From NCBI GenBank assembly GCA_015489255.1, contig WGAD01000352.1:1-6421 (forward strand): 6,421 nt of DNA. Direction: 5' to 3'. Shown here piece by piece: positions 1 through 5,432 of the stretch. This DNA is from Anaerolineales bacterium. Lineage in GTDB: Bacteria; Chloroflexota; Anaerolineae; Anaerolineales; Villigracilaceae. The position numbers were made by a program, and so were the translations under genes. Within the stretch, counting starts at the first letter, position 1. Each line of letters starts with the position of its first letter. Under the pieces are notes generated by a model. That model had not been told where the DNA came from, made no database searches, and worked only from the letters and a program-made list of their open reading frames with translations.

Positions 1-15
1 GTGTATAAGAGACAG
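1..15. other. Synthetic Tn5 mosaic-end (tagmentation adapter) remnant
   Basis: The first 15 bases, GTGTATAAGAGACAG, equal the last 15 bases of the 19-base Tn5 mosaic end used in tagmentation library preparation. The mosaic end is an engineered hybrid. The natural IS50 outside end differs at its fourth base (CTGA instead of CTGT), and this sequence has the mosaic version. The orientation is that expected when adapter is left on the 5' end of an insert. These bases should not be treated as genomic, and any reading frame that crosses position 15 is suspect. Confidence 0.93.
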
Positions 16-47
16 TACCTGGCAGGGTGGTGAAGAAGGCGGCGTGA
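16..47 (+). CDS. Possible C-terminal tail of an upstream gene (partial)
   Basis: One plus-strand frame reads PGRVVKKAA followed by TGA at 45-47. It ends 46 bp before the dotA/traY start, which would suit the preceding gene of a transfer operon. The piece is only nine codons and runs into adapter sequence on its left, so the assignment rests on position and a basic, tail-like composition only. It may equally be non-coding. Confidence 0.2.
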
Positions 48-56
48 CACCCTATC

Positions 57-70
57 TTTCCACGTGGAAA
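57..70. repeat. Perfect 14-bp palindrome upstream of dotA/traY
   Basis: TTTCCACGTGGAAA is a perfect palindrome lying 23 bp before the dotA/traY start codon and followed by a short T-rich run (72-80). It could be a dimeric-regulator operator or a small terminator of an upstream gene. Its eight-base core CCACGTGG occurs again inside another perfect palindrome at 5352-5361. Confidence 0.5.
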
Positions 71-81
71 ACTTTTTGTTT

Positions 82-85
82 GAGG
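82..85 (+). promoter_or_regulatory. Ribosome binding site of dotA/traY
   Basis: GAGG, eight bases before the ATG at 94, supports this start. No convincing sigma-70 promoter is visible between the adapter and the start, consistent with read-through from an upstream operon gene. Confidence 0.6.
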
Positions 86-93
86 CAGATTAA

Positions 94-3000
94 ATGGCGA
101 CTCCTCCCACTCCTCCCCCCATCGGGGGCATTGACCCCGTAACGATTGAAGGGGCGCAGGAGGTGCTGACGCGCACCACGCCCGACTCGGATGTGTCGGT
201 GGGGGTGCTGGAGAAGGTCTTCGGCGCGGGCTGGTGGGATTACCTGAACCTGCACGGCCAGCTGGGCGATGGCGGCTCGTCCGCGCTGTTCGGGGTGTAC
301 ACCGAGCACGGGCAGGCGGCCGCCACGGTCATTGGCGCCATCTTCTCCGTGATGAATGTCCTGGCGCTGGCCTTCCTCGTGATGTTGTTCGTCTATGTCA
401 TGGGGGTTGGGGTGCTGGGCACCGCCCATGAAGGACAGCCCCTGGGCAAGCGTTATTCAACGCTTTGGACGCCCATTCGGGGGGCGCTGTCGGTCATGCT
501 GCTGGTGCCCCTGCCCTGGGCACAGGGGCTGTCGTTCCTGCAGGCGCTACTGCTGATGTTCGTTTATTACGGCATCGGCGCGGCCAACACCGTCACGGAC
601 GCGGCCATGACCTACCTGGAGAAGAATCAGGGCCTGGCTGCGCCGAACTTTCAGCCCGTGGGTGGTGTGTCCGATATCGTGGACAATACGGTGCAATCCA
701 TTCTCACCCTGAAGATGCACGCGCAGGACAACTATGGGGACAAGGATGCCCGGGAGGCGAGCCGGTACAGCGCCAGCTGGGTGCCGATTCGTGAAAAGCC
801 CGGCTTTTTCGGGCGCATCTACAATTCCGTGACCAACGCAGAGCCGCCGCCGGTGTCGCCACCGGCGGGGCCGGCCGTGTATCGCATCGGCCGCGTGCCG
901 GGGGTTTGCACGGGCAAGGTCGGCAAGGGCAAATGCATCATCCGGTATGCCTATCAGTATGTCACCATTGAGAAGAACCAGACCAGCGACAAAGCCTTCG
1001 GCGGCGCGGAAATCACCTGCGCGGACGCGGCCAGCGCGGCCTGCGCAAGAAGGCTGCAAGCCTTTGCGGCCATGCAGGGCAAGGCCGAGGAAATCGCCGC
1101 GTTCATCGCGCGGGACATTGGCGATCCGGCCTCGTATCAGGGGTACAACGGCGGCCTGCAGCGGGGCAGTGTGAAAATCGCGCAGGAAATTCTGCTTCGC
1201 ATGGCGGCGGACAACCTGGCGGAGTCCACCCGCAACGCCAACGCCCCGGACGACCGGACCGGCGAGCTTTCGGCGGAAGCGGAACTGATCCGCAGCCAGG
1301 GCTGGGCGATGCTGGGCAGCTGGTACAACCGGCTGGCGGAACACGACCGGAAAACGCTGCCGACCAGCGCCGCCGCGCTGTCGATCAAGACCTTCCCCGT
1401 CAGGTTCAGCGAGGCCAAGCGAACGTTCTTTTCGCCCCAGGCGTACCAGGAGCGCATAAAGGCGTACCAGATGTACAAGCGCGCGGGCGGCAACTGGAAG
1501 AGCAGCGTGGAGAACGCCACCAGCTGTACCGCGTATCCCGTCGATGAATACGGCCTCGATGACGCGGGCATCGACCCTTGCGCGGAAAGCCGGGTCAACG
1601 ATGAGCTGGATGATTACCTCGATGTCAGCAGTCCCGAGGGGCTGAGTGACAAGGCAACGGAAATCCTTGCCGAATCGCTTTCCTATGGACCGGACTCCTG
1701 GGCGTCATACCTGTCCACGGGAGATGCCCTGCGAAACCTTCAAACCCTTGGCAACTTTTATATTGCCGGCGTCCAGACAGCGGCAGCCGGGTTCCTGACG
1801 CTGAAAATCGCGGGCGCATTCGTGGGCGGCGCCACGGACGGCAGCGCCTGGGGGCTGGTGCTGCAAATCTTCACCGGGGAGGGAATCAAGGATGGCGTCA
1901 TGGCCGCCACGAACATCAATGACTCGTTCCTGGGGCGGCTGATCGCGGGCGCCATGGGGGCGCTGCTTTTTGCTGGCATGGCCCTGGCCTACTACCTGCC
2001 CATGGTGCCGTTTTTTCTGTGGCTCATGGGGGTTATCGGCTGGGTCATCCTGGTGATGGAGGTTATGGCGGCATCCCCCCTGTGGGCCATCGCCCACGCC
2101 ATCCCCGACGGAGAGGGCATGGCCGGGCAACATGGCAAACAGGGCTACATGCTGTTCCTGCGGGTGCTGGCGCGCCCCTCCCTGATGGTGGTCGGCTTTT
2201 TTATCAGCGTTTTGCTGTTCGATGCCTTTGCCGGCATGGTGGGGGCGGGATTCCGCATGGCGCAGTATGACGCGGGCGCCTGGCGGACGCCTGCCTATTT
2301 GGTGGCCTATGCCCTGTTGATGACCATCCTCGTGGTCGTGGTCGCGCACAAATGTTTTTCGCTGATCACCTGGATACCGGACAATGTGCTCAACTGGATT
2401 GCCCAGCTGCATGCCAACCTGGGCGAGGGCCAGGATGAGCATCGGGCGCAGGGGCTGGCGGTCGCCGTCAATCGCCGCCTGGAAGCGCCTGGGGCGTTCG
2501 GTTCCGGGCATCCTGAGCCGCCCGGGCTGCCCCCCGGCCCTGGTGGCGGCCTGCCGGATGGCGCCGCCACGCCTTCCCGCCGAGGCGCACCCAGGGGGGC
2601 GCTGGCGGCGCGGGTGGACAATGGCGGCAGGCTGGAGGGTGCGGAGAAGACCGCTCAGGAGGCCCCGTCTTCCTCCCTGTCATCCGTCCATGAAGATTCT
2701 GCTGGCTCCTCCCTCGGCCAGGGCGCTGGTGCGCAGCCTGGGGCGGCTCATCAGGTTCCGGGGGGCGCGGAGCGAGGCAGGATGGCAGAGCGTCCGGCGG
2801 ATGACCAGAAGGCGCCGGCGGGCAGTGGCGGCACGGGGGGAGCTGCTCGGTCCGGTCGTTCATCCGCTCCGTCTGGCGGCGCTTCCAGCGGGTCAGACAC
2901 GGACGCCGCCCCGTCCGCCTCCGCGTCACACGATGCGAATGGACCGGCGGAATCCCCGGTGGTGCCTGAGAAGCAACCCGCAACGGCGCGTCGGACGAAT

Positions 3001-3144
3001 TCAGCCACCAGCCCTTCGACCTTCAATGCTGTGGAGGAGGTGTTTCGTGTCGCCAAGCAGGCGGCGGATACCTCGTCAGAGCACAAGCCTGTGAGGCCAC
3101 AGGTGCCGGGTGAGTCGGGGGTGGGGGATGAGCGATTAAGTTGA
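94..3144 (+). CDS. traY: DotA/TraY-family type IVB secretion/conjugation membrane protein
   Basis: This encodes a 1016-residue polytopic inner-membrane protein of the DotA/TraY family, which belongs to the Dot/Icm and IncI-type (MPF_I) transfer machines. Two long hydrophobic segments lie near the N-terminus (about 76-108 and 130-165). A large, probably periplasmic domain follows (about 170-550) with six cysteines (272, 281, 309, 317, 478, 496). Further membrane segments lie at about 552-578, 612-668, 685-718 and 732-756. The family-typical stretch ASPLWAIAHAIPDGEG (about 660-675) supports the call. Residues after about 800 form a low-complexity Gly/Pro/Ser/Ala-rich tail that ends in a short possible helix (about 977-990). 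Legionella DotA is of similar overall length, while R64 TraY is shorter. The start at 94 has a good ribosome binding site. Which transfer system it serves is inferred; the other system genes would lie left of the window. Confidence 0.9.
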   Translation: MATPPTPPPIGGIDPVTIEGAQEVLTRTTPDSDVSVGVLEKVFGAGWWDYLNLHGQLGDGGSSALFGVYTEHGQAAATVIGAIFSVMNVLALAFLVMLFVYVMGVGVLGTAHEGQPLGKRYSTLWTPIRGALSVMLLVPLPWAQGLSFLQALLLMFVYYGIGAANTVTDAAMTYLEKNQGLAAPNFQPVGGVSDIVDNTVQSILTLKMHAQDNYGDKDAREASRYSASWVPIREKPGFFGRIYNSVTNAEPPPVSPPAGPAVYRIGRVPGVCTGKVGKGKCIIRYAYQYVTIEKNQTSDKAFGGAEITCADAASAACARRLQAFAAMQGKAEEIAAFIARDIGDPASYQGYNGGLQRGSVKIAQEILLRMAADNLAESTRNANAPDDRTGELSAEAELIRSQGWAMLGSWYNRLAEHDRKTLPTSAAALSIKTFPVRFSEAKRTFFSPQAYQERIKAYQMYKRAGGNWKSSVENATSCTAYPVDEYGLDDAGIDPCAESRVNDELDDYLDVSSPEGLSDKATEILAESLSYGPDSWASYLSTGDALRNLQTLGNFYIAGVQTAAAGFLTLKIAGAFVGGATDGSAWGLVLQIFTGEGIKDGVMAATNINDSFLGRLIAGAMGALLFAGMALAYYLPMVPFFLWLMGVIGWVILVMEVMAASPLWAIAHAIPDGEGMAGQHGKQGYMLFLRVLARPSLMVVGFFISVLLFDAFAGMVGAGFRMAQYDAGAWRTPAYLVAYALLMTILVVVVAHKCFSLITWIPDNVLNWIAQLHANLGEGQDEHRAQGLAVAVNRRLEAPGAFGSGHPEPPGLPPGPGGGLPDGAATPSRRGAPRGALAARVDNGGRLEGAEKTAQEAPSSSLSSVHEDSAGSSLGQGAGAQPGAAHQVPGGAERGRMAERPADDQKAPAGSGGTGGAARSGRSSAPSGGASSGSDTDAAPSASASHDANGPAESPVVPEKQPATARRTNSATSPSTFNAVEEVFRVAKQAADTSSEHKPVRPQVPGESGVGDERLS

Positions 3145-3159
3145 GGGCTACATACCAAC

Positions 3160-3174
3160 GCCCGCTACGCGGGC
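3160..3174 (+). terminator. Small hairpin 16 bp after dotA/traY, possible terminator
   Basis: GCCCGC and GCGGGC form a perfect six-bp stem with a TAC loop just after the dotA/traY stop codon. No T-tract follows, so it is not a canonical intrinsic terminator. It may instead protect the 3' end of the transcript. Confidence 0.35.
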
Positions 3175-3230
3175 AATCCTGTTGTGGCGCCGACATCGTA
3201 CTCCTGAGGGGGGGGGCATTGTCAAATAAC

Positions 3231-3266
3231 GCGGCACGAGCCGTGCCGCAACCACTGGCGGAGTGG
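3231..3266. repeat. Two adjacent hairpins
   Basis: GCGGCACG (3231-3238) and CGTGCCGC (3242-3249) form a perfect eight-bp stem with an AGC loop. Two bases later, CCACT (3252-3256) and AGTGG (3262-3266) form a second stem around GGCGG. TGGCGG at 3256-3261 can alternatively pair with CCGCCA slightly downstream, so the second stem has a competing partner. Confidence 0.55.
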
Positions 3267-3387
3267 AAGCGAAGGCCGCCAGGCCGTGAGCGTGAATCCC
3301 GCGATGGCCACTACCACCGCCGCCGTGCCGAAGTGACTGGGCGCCGGTTTTCCTCATCATGCGATTACTGATACCCGCCTTGTCTTG

Positions 3388-3437
3388 CCGGACCCCGCCC
3401 TGAAGCGGAAGCTGAAGGGCTGCTTCGGCCTGTCCGG
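3388..3437. repeat. Nested inverted repeat (CCGGAC/GTCCGG with inner GCCCT/AGGGC)
   Basis: CCGGAC at 3388-3393 pairs with GTCCGG at 3432-3437. Inside it, GCCCT at 3397-3401 pairs with AGGGC at 3416-3420. GAAGC at 3402-3406 could alternatively pair with GCTTC at 3422-3426. This would be a moderately stable branched or switching fold if transcribed. Confidence 0.4.
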
Positions 3438-3524
3438 TCGGGATGCGGCATGAATCGGTGCGTTGCTGCTGACGTGCCGCCGGGGCTCCCGTGGGTTGAT
3501 TCCCCGGTCACTGTAGCCCGCCGT

Positions 3525-3574
3525 TGGCGCAGGTCAAGGATATGCTGCTGCGCATTCCTCCATGACCTGCGCCA
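3525..3574. repeat. Large imperfect hairpin upstream of radC
   Basis: TGGCGCAGGTCA (3525-3536) and TGACCTGCGCCA (3563-3574) are perfect 12-bp complementary arms. Beyond a single A-A mismatch the pairing continues with GGA/TCC (3538-3540 with 3559-3561), then with an inner ATGC/GCAT stem (3542-3545 with 3552-3555) around a TGCTGC loop. The structure ends 49 bp before the radC start codon. It could be a DNA recognition site, such as part of a transfer origin, or an RNA structure in the radC leader. No T-tract follows, which argues against a simple terminator. Confidence 0.7.
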
Positions 3575-3612
3575 CCGTCCGGCTATCGGGCGTTCCCGTC
3601 ATCAACCAGCAC

Positions 3613-3617
3613 GGGAG
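3613..3617 (+). promoter_or_regulatory. Ribosome binding site of radC-like gene
   Basis: GGGAG sits six bases before the ATG at 3624. This decides the start in favour of 3624 over the in-frame ATG at 3450, which would add a 58-residue extension unlike any RadC sequence. Confidence 0.7.
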
Positions 3618-3623
3618 CACCAC

Positions 3624-4085
3624 ATGCCAGCACAAACCTTCAGCAGCGACGACGACATCATTCAGGCCGCGCTGCGGATCCTGGAGGGCCGGATTGAATA
3701 CAACGCTCATCAGCAGGCGATTTCCAGCCCGGAGGCCGCCAAGGACTATCTCAGGCTGCGCCTGGCCGAAAGGGAACGGGAAACCTTTGCCATTCTGCTT
3801 CTCGACAACCGCCATCGGGTGATTGCTTACGAAGAGCTTTTTTACGGCACTATCGACGGCTGCACCGTTCACCCCCGCGAGGTGGTGAAGCTGGCGCTCA
3901 AACGCAATGCCGCCGCCTGTATTCTGGCTCATAACCACCCTTCCGGCATCGCCGAACCCAGCCGGGCCGATGAGCAGATCACCCGGCGGCTCAAAGAGGC
4001 GTTGGCGTTGATTGATGTGCGTGTTCTCGACCACCTGATCGTCGGCGAGGACGTGGTCAGCCTGGCGGAGCGTGGGTTGATGTGA
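3624..4085 (+). CDS. radC: RadC-like JAB/JAMM-domain protein
   Basis: The 153-residue product is a short RadC-family protein that consists almost only of the JAB/MPN-like domain. It carries the JAMM-type metal signature: HNHPSG at 103-108 (His103, His105, Ser107) and EPSRAD at 111-116 (Asp116), with upstream glutamates at 70-71 in [11 protein letters not shown]. It lacks the N-terminal helix-hairpin-helix region of full-length chromosomal RadC, so it resembles the YeeS/YkfG-type copies found on genomic islands and plasmids. The metal-binding residues are intact, so a hydrolase role is possible, but the function of this family is poorly established and a DNA repair role should not be assumed. 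The gene is preceded by the structured 3145-3623 region and is convergent with the coiled-coil gene. Confidence 0.92.
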   Translation: MPAQTFSSDDDIIQAALRILEGRIEYNAHQQAISSPEAAKDYLRLRLAERERETFAILLLDNRHRVIAYEELFYGTIDGCTVHPREVVKLALKRNAAACILAHNHPSGIAEPSRADEQITRRLKEALALIDVRVLDHLIVGEDVVSLAERGLM

Positions 4086-4090
4086 GCGCC

Positions 4091-4123
4091 TTGCTTAATT
4101 CCTGCTATACAGGAGTTAAGCAA
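4091..4123. terminator. 14-bp-stem hairpin between convergent genes, possible bidirectional terminator
   Basis: Arms 4091-4104 and 4110-4123 pair over 14 positions, with one G-T wobble, around a CTATA loop. The outer pairs are TTGCTTAA/TTAAGCAA and the inner pairs CCTG/CAGG. The hairpin begins six bases after the radC stop codon and lies between convergent genes, which suits a two-way terminator. The flanks lack a clear T-tract in either direction, so termination is uncertain. Confidence 0.5.
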
Positions 4124-4145
4124 CGGCTTATCCGTTGCTATACAG
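4093..4145. repeat. Two composite direct repeats with 33-bp period
   Basis: The pattern GCTTA, five variable bases, TGCTATACAG occurs twice: 4093-4112 and 4126-4145. The start-to-start distance is 33 bp, close to three helical turns, so a protein could bind both copies on one face. TGCTATACAG also resembles an extended -10 element, but no -35 partner is evident. Confidence 0.6.
4119..4139. repeat. Second hairpin overlapping the first
   Basis: AGCAACGG (4119-4126) and CCGTTGCT (4132-4139) pair perfectly around CTTAT. The bases AGCAA at 4119-4123 are also needed by the 4091-4123 hairpin, so in a single RNA the two stems compete. Confidence 0.65.
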
Positions 4146-4171
4146 TACGGCCTCGGGGGCGGCCTGGAGGC

Positions 4172-5053
4172 TTATGATGTTGCTGCCGTCTGAGATTGCA
4201 ACTGCTGGATTTCGGCGGTCAGCGCCTCCATTCTGCCGGTCAGCGACGCATTGCGCGCATGCAGCTGGCGCACCGCGTCCCTGAGCTGCTGTTGTTCCTC
4301 CAGATAGCAGAGCGCCGCATCCCGTATGCTGAACAGCCGCTCTCCGACACGGTATTTCTTGCCCAGACCCTTGCGCGTCTTTTCCATTTCGATGGGCTGG
4401 TTCGGGTCCCCGTCACATGCCGCCATTTGCTGTTGCGCCCGCTGCTGGTTGGCTTGTATCTCATGTTGCAGTTGCGCTATTTCTCCCGTCAATCGCTGGA
4501 TTTCCTGCGCCCTCTGCGCCTGCAGCTGCTGCTGTTCTTCTTTGTGTGCTCTGATTGCTTCATCATCTTCGGGAAAGAGGATGTTGAGCAAGTCGTTCGG
4601 CCCCGTGCCATCGCCAACCCCCAGGAACTTCATGACCTCCGGCAGATAGCGGTCGGGGACATTGTTGTCCTTCAGGTAACGGCGGGTGTGTTGTTCCAGG
4701 TCCTCACCAGTGGCAGGGTCCCAGTGAACCATAAGCTCCTGAATGATCTCCGCCACTTCTTCCCGGGTGGTCTGAATCCGTCCCCGCGCCATCAGGACGC
4801 GTACAAGATTATCGCGCAGGCTTTGTCCTTGGGCCGCGACGACACTCCGGACCAGCATTTTCTCCCCAAAGGCTTCGTTGGATTGGTTTTCTTCAACCAG
4901 GGCCTGGTACTGCTGCTGCAGTGCCTTGTAATCCGTCACCAGCTTGTTCCATTCCGCGGTTTCCTGCGCTTGGCGGCGTCTTGCCTGCCCTCTTGCATAC
5001 CCCGCCGCCCCCATAAACGCGGGAAACGCGGACCAGAATGCATCGTTTGACAT
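4172..5053 (-). CDS. Coiled-coil protein of unknown function
   Basis: I do not recognise this 293-residue protein. It is rich in Gln and Glu with heptad-like helical stretches at about 30-58, 166-210 and 250-290, which suggests a coiled-coil, probably oligomeric, protein. A middle segment (about 60-160) looks like a compact helical domain, ending in GPNDLLNILFPEDDEAI. The first 20 residues (FWSAFPAFMGAAGYA) are mildly hydrophobic and glycine-rich, which may mean a membrane-proximal or packing segment and is not a clear signal peptide. There are two cysteines, Cys213 and Cys249. The start is well supported by AGAGGAA seven bases upstream (5060-5066) and a near-consensus promoter. It is transcribed alone, convergent with radC and divergent from parDE. 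A structural or accessory role on the element is a guess from context. Confidence 0.8.
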   Translation of the reverse strand: MSNDAFWSAFPAFMGAAGYARGQARRRQAQETAEWNKLVTDYKALQQQYQALVEENQSNEAFGEKMLVRSVVAAQGQSLRDNLVRVLMARGRIQTTREEVAEIIQELMVHWDPATGEDLEQHTRRYLKDNNVPDRYLPEVMKFLGVGDGTGPNDLLNILFPEDDEAIRAHKEEQQQLQAQRAQEIQRLTGEIAQLQHEIQANQQRAQQQMAACDGDPNQPIEMEKTRKGLGKKYRVGERLFSIRDAALCYLEEQQQLRDAVRQLHARNASLTGRMEALTAEIQQLQSQTAATS

Positions 5054-5059
5054 GGCGGC

Positions 5060-5066
5060 TTCCTCT
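5060..5066 (-). promoter_or_regulatory. Ribosome binding site of the coiled-coil gene
   Basis: On the minus strand AGAGGAA lies six to seven bases before the ATG at 5053, fixing the start of the coiled-coil gene. Confidence 0.7.
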
Positions 5067-5089
5067 ATTCAGCAGTTGTGTTTCTATAG

Positions 5090-5118
5090 AGTATATTAAT
5101 CAGGTTGGAGGCTGACAA
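5090..5118 (-). promoter_or_regulatory. Sigma-70-type promoter of the coiled-coil gene
   Basis: On the minus strand TTGTCA (5118-5113) and TATACT (5095-5090) are separated by exactly 17 bp. Each hexamer differs from consensus at one or two positions. Transcription would begin near 5083, giving a leader of about 30 nt. This AT-rich patch stands out from the GC-rich DNA to its right. Confidence 0.75.
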
Positions 5119-5189
5119 GATGTGCCCTTATCTCTGATATTGGGGGTTGCCCGTTGGGCCGGGCTCTTTCGGGTTCCGCGTTCGCTTCA

Positions 5190-5219
5190 TCCCGGATTTC
5201 CGCAAGCTCCCATCCGGGA
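5190..5219. repeat. 8-bp inverted repeat with 14-bp spacer
   Basis: TCCCGGAT (5190-5197) and ATCCGGGA (5212-5219) are perfect complementary arms. The spacing of about two helical turns centre to centre would suit a dimeric binding site as well as a hairpin. Confidence 0.5.
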
Positions 5220-5311
5220 CAAGCCCTGCCGATCCCTAACCCCTCCGCCTCACCCGGCGGGCGGGGCTGCGCGCGCTGCTTGCGATAAAGGAAGGAACAT
5301 TGTTTTGATAT

Positions 5312-5348
5312 GGGGGCGCCGCCCCCAAACCCCCGCCCTCCGGGGGCG
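5312..5348. repeat. Alternating G-run/C-run hairpins with mutually exclusive pairing
   Basis: GGGGGCGCCGCCCCC (5312-5326) is a perfect palindrome with seven-base arms. CCCCCG (5330-5335) and CGGGGG (5341-5346) form a second stem. The CGCCCCC arm at 5320-5326 can also pair with GGGGGCG at 5342-5348 over seven bases, so two alternative folds exist. GGGGGCG is thus directly repeated at 5312 and 5342. Confidence 0.65.
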
Positions 5349-5351
5349 TTC

Positions 5352-5361
5352 GCCACGTGGC
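5352..5361. repeat. Perfect palindrome GCCACGTGGC
   Basis: This ten-base perfect palindrome shares the CCACGTGG core with the palindrome at 57-70 upstream of dotA/traY. It may be a binding site for a shared dimeric regulator, or coincidence. Confidence 0.45.
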
Positions 5362-5362
5362 A

Positions 5363-5409
5363 GGGGTGCGGGGCAGGCGGTCGCTGCCGCGCCCGCTATC
5401 CCGCACCCC
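5363..5409. repeat. 10-bp inverted repeat with nic-like motif; oriT candidate
   Basis: GGGGTGCGGG (5363-5372) and CCCGCACCCC (5400-5409) are perfect arms around a 27-bp spacer that holds a smaller stem, GGCAG/CTGCC. The right arm overlaps CTATCCCGC (5396-5404), one base different from the CTATCCTGC nick core of RP4-like MOBP origins. The resemblance is short and the GC content is high, so chance is a real alternative. No relaxase gene is in the window. Confidence 0.3.
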
Positions 5410-5432
5410 GCCGGGGAGCGTGGGCGCGCTCC

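Larger units (their letters stand above)
3145..3623. other. Gene-free, hairpin-rich region between dotA/traY and radC
   Basis: No frame here looks like a real protein. The stretch contains several inverted repeats (3160-3174, 3231-3249, 3252-3266, 3388-3437, 3480-3507, 3525-3574) and a run of nine G at 3208-3216. Such density suggests a structured leader, a non-coding RNA or a DNA site used by the element. No known riboswitch or RNA family was recognised. Confidence 0.6.

Noticed and set aside
1..15. Possible natural Tn5/IS50 end
   Set aside because: The sequence has the engineered mosaic-end base and not the IS50 outside-end base, is cut at the contig edge, and has no transposase nearby.
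547..1344. Long minus-strand open frame opposite dotA/traY
   Set aside because: It is a high-GC shadow frame with no recognisable domain, lying entirely inside a well-supported family gene.
1705..2511. 268-residue minus-strand open frame
   Set aside because: His/Gln/Arg-rich composition is typical of antisense of a hydrophobic coding region, here the membrane segments of DotA/TraY.
2384..3094. Alternative plus-strand frame over the DotA/TraY tail
   Set aside because: Arg/Pro-rich composition of an out-of-frame GC-rich sequence, with no ribosome site. The traY frame stays open to its own stop, though the tail's low complexity means a frame error cannot be fully excluded.
3450..3623. N-terminal extension of the RadC-like protein from an ATG at 3450
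   Set aside because: The extension has no RadC similarity and runs through the large hairpin. The ATG at 3624 has a good ribosome site.
4093..4145. CRISPR-like repeat
   Set aside because: Only two imperfect copies with a 33-bp period and no spacer structure or cas genes.
4196..5050. 284-residue plus-strand frame opposite the coiled-coil gene
   Set aside because: It is Leu-rich because it reads the complement of Gln/Glu codons. The minus-strand gene has a clear promoter, ribosome site and sensible composition.
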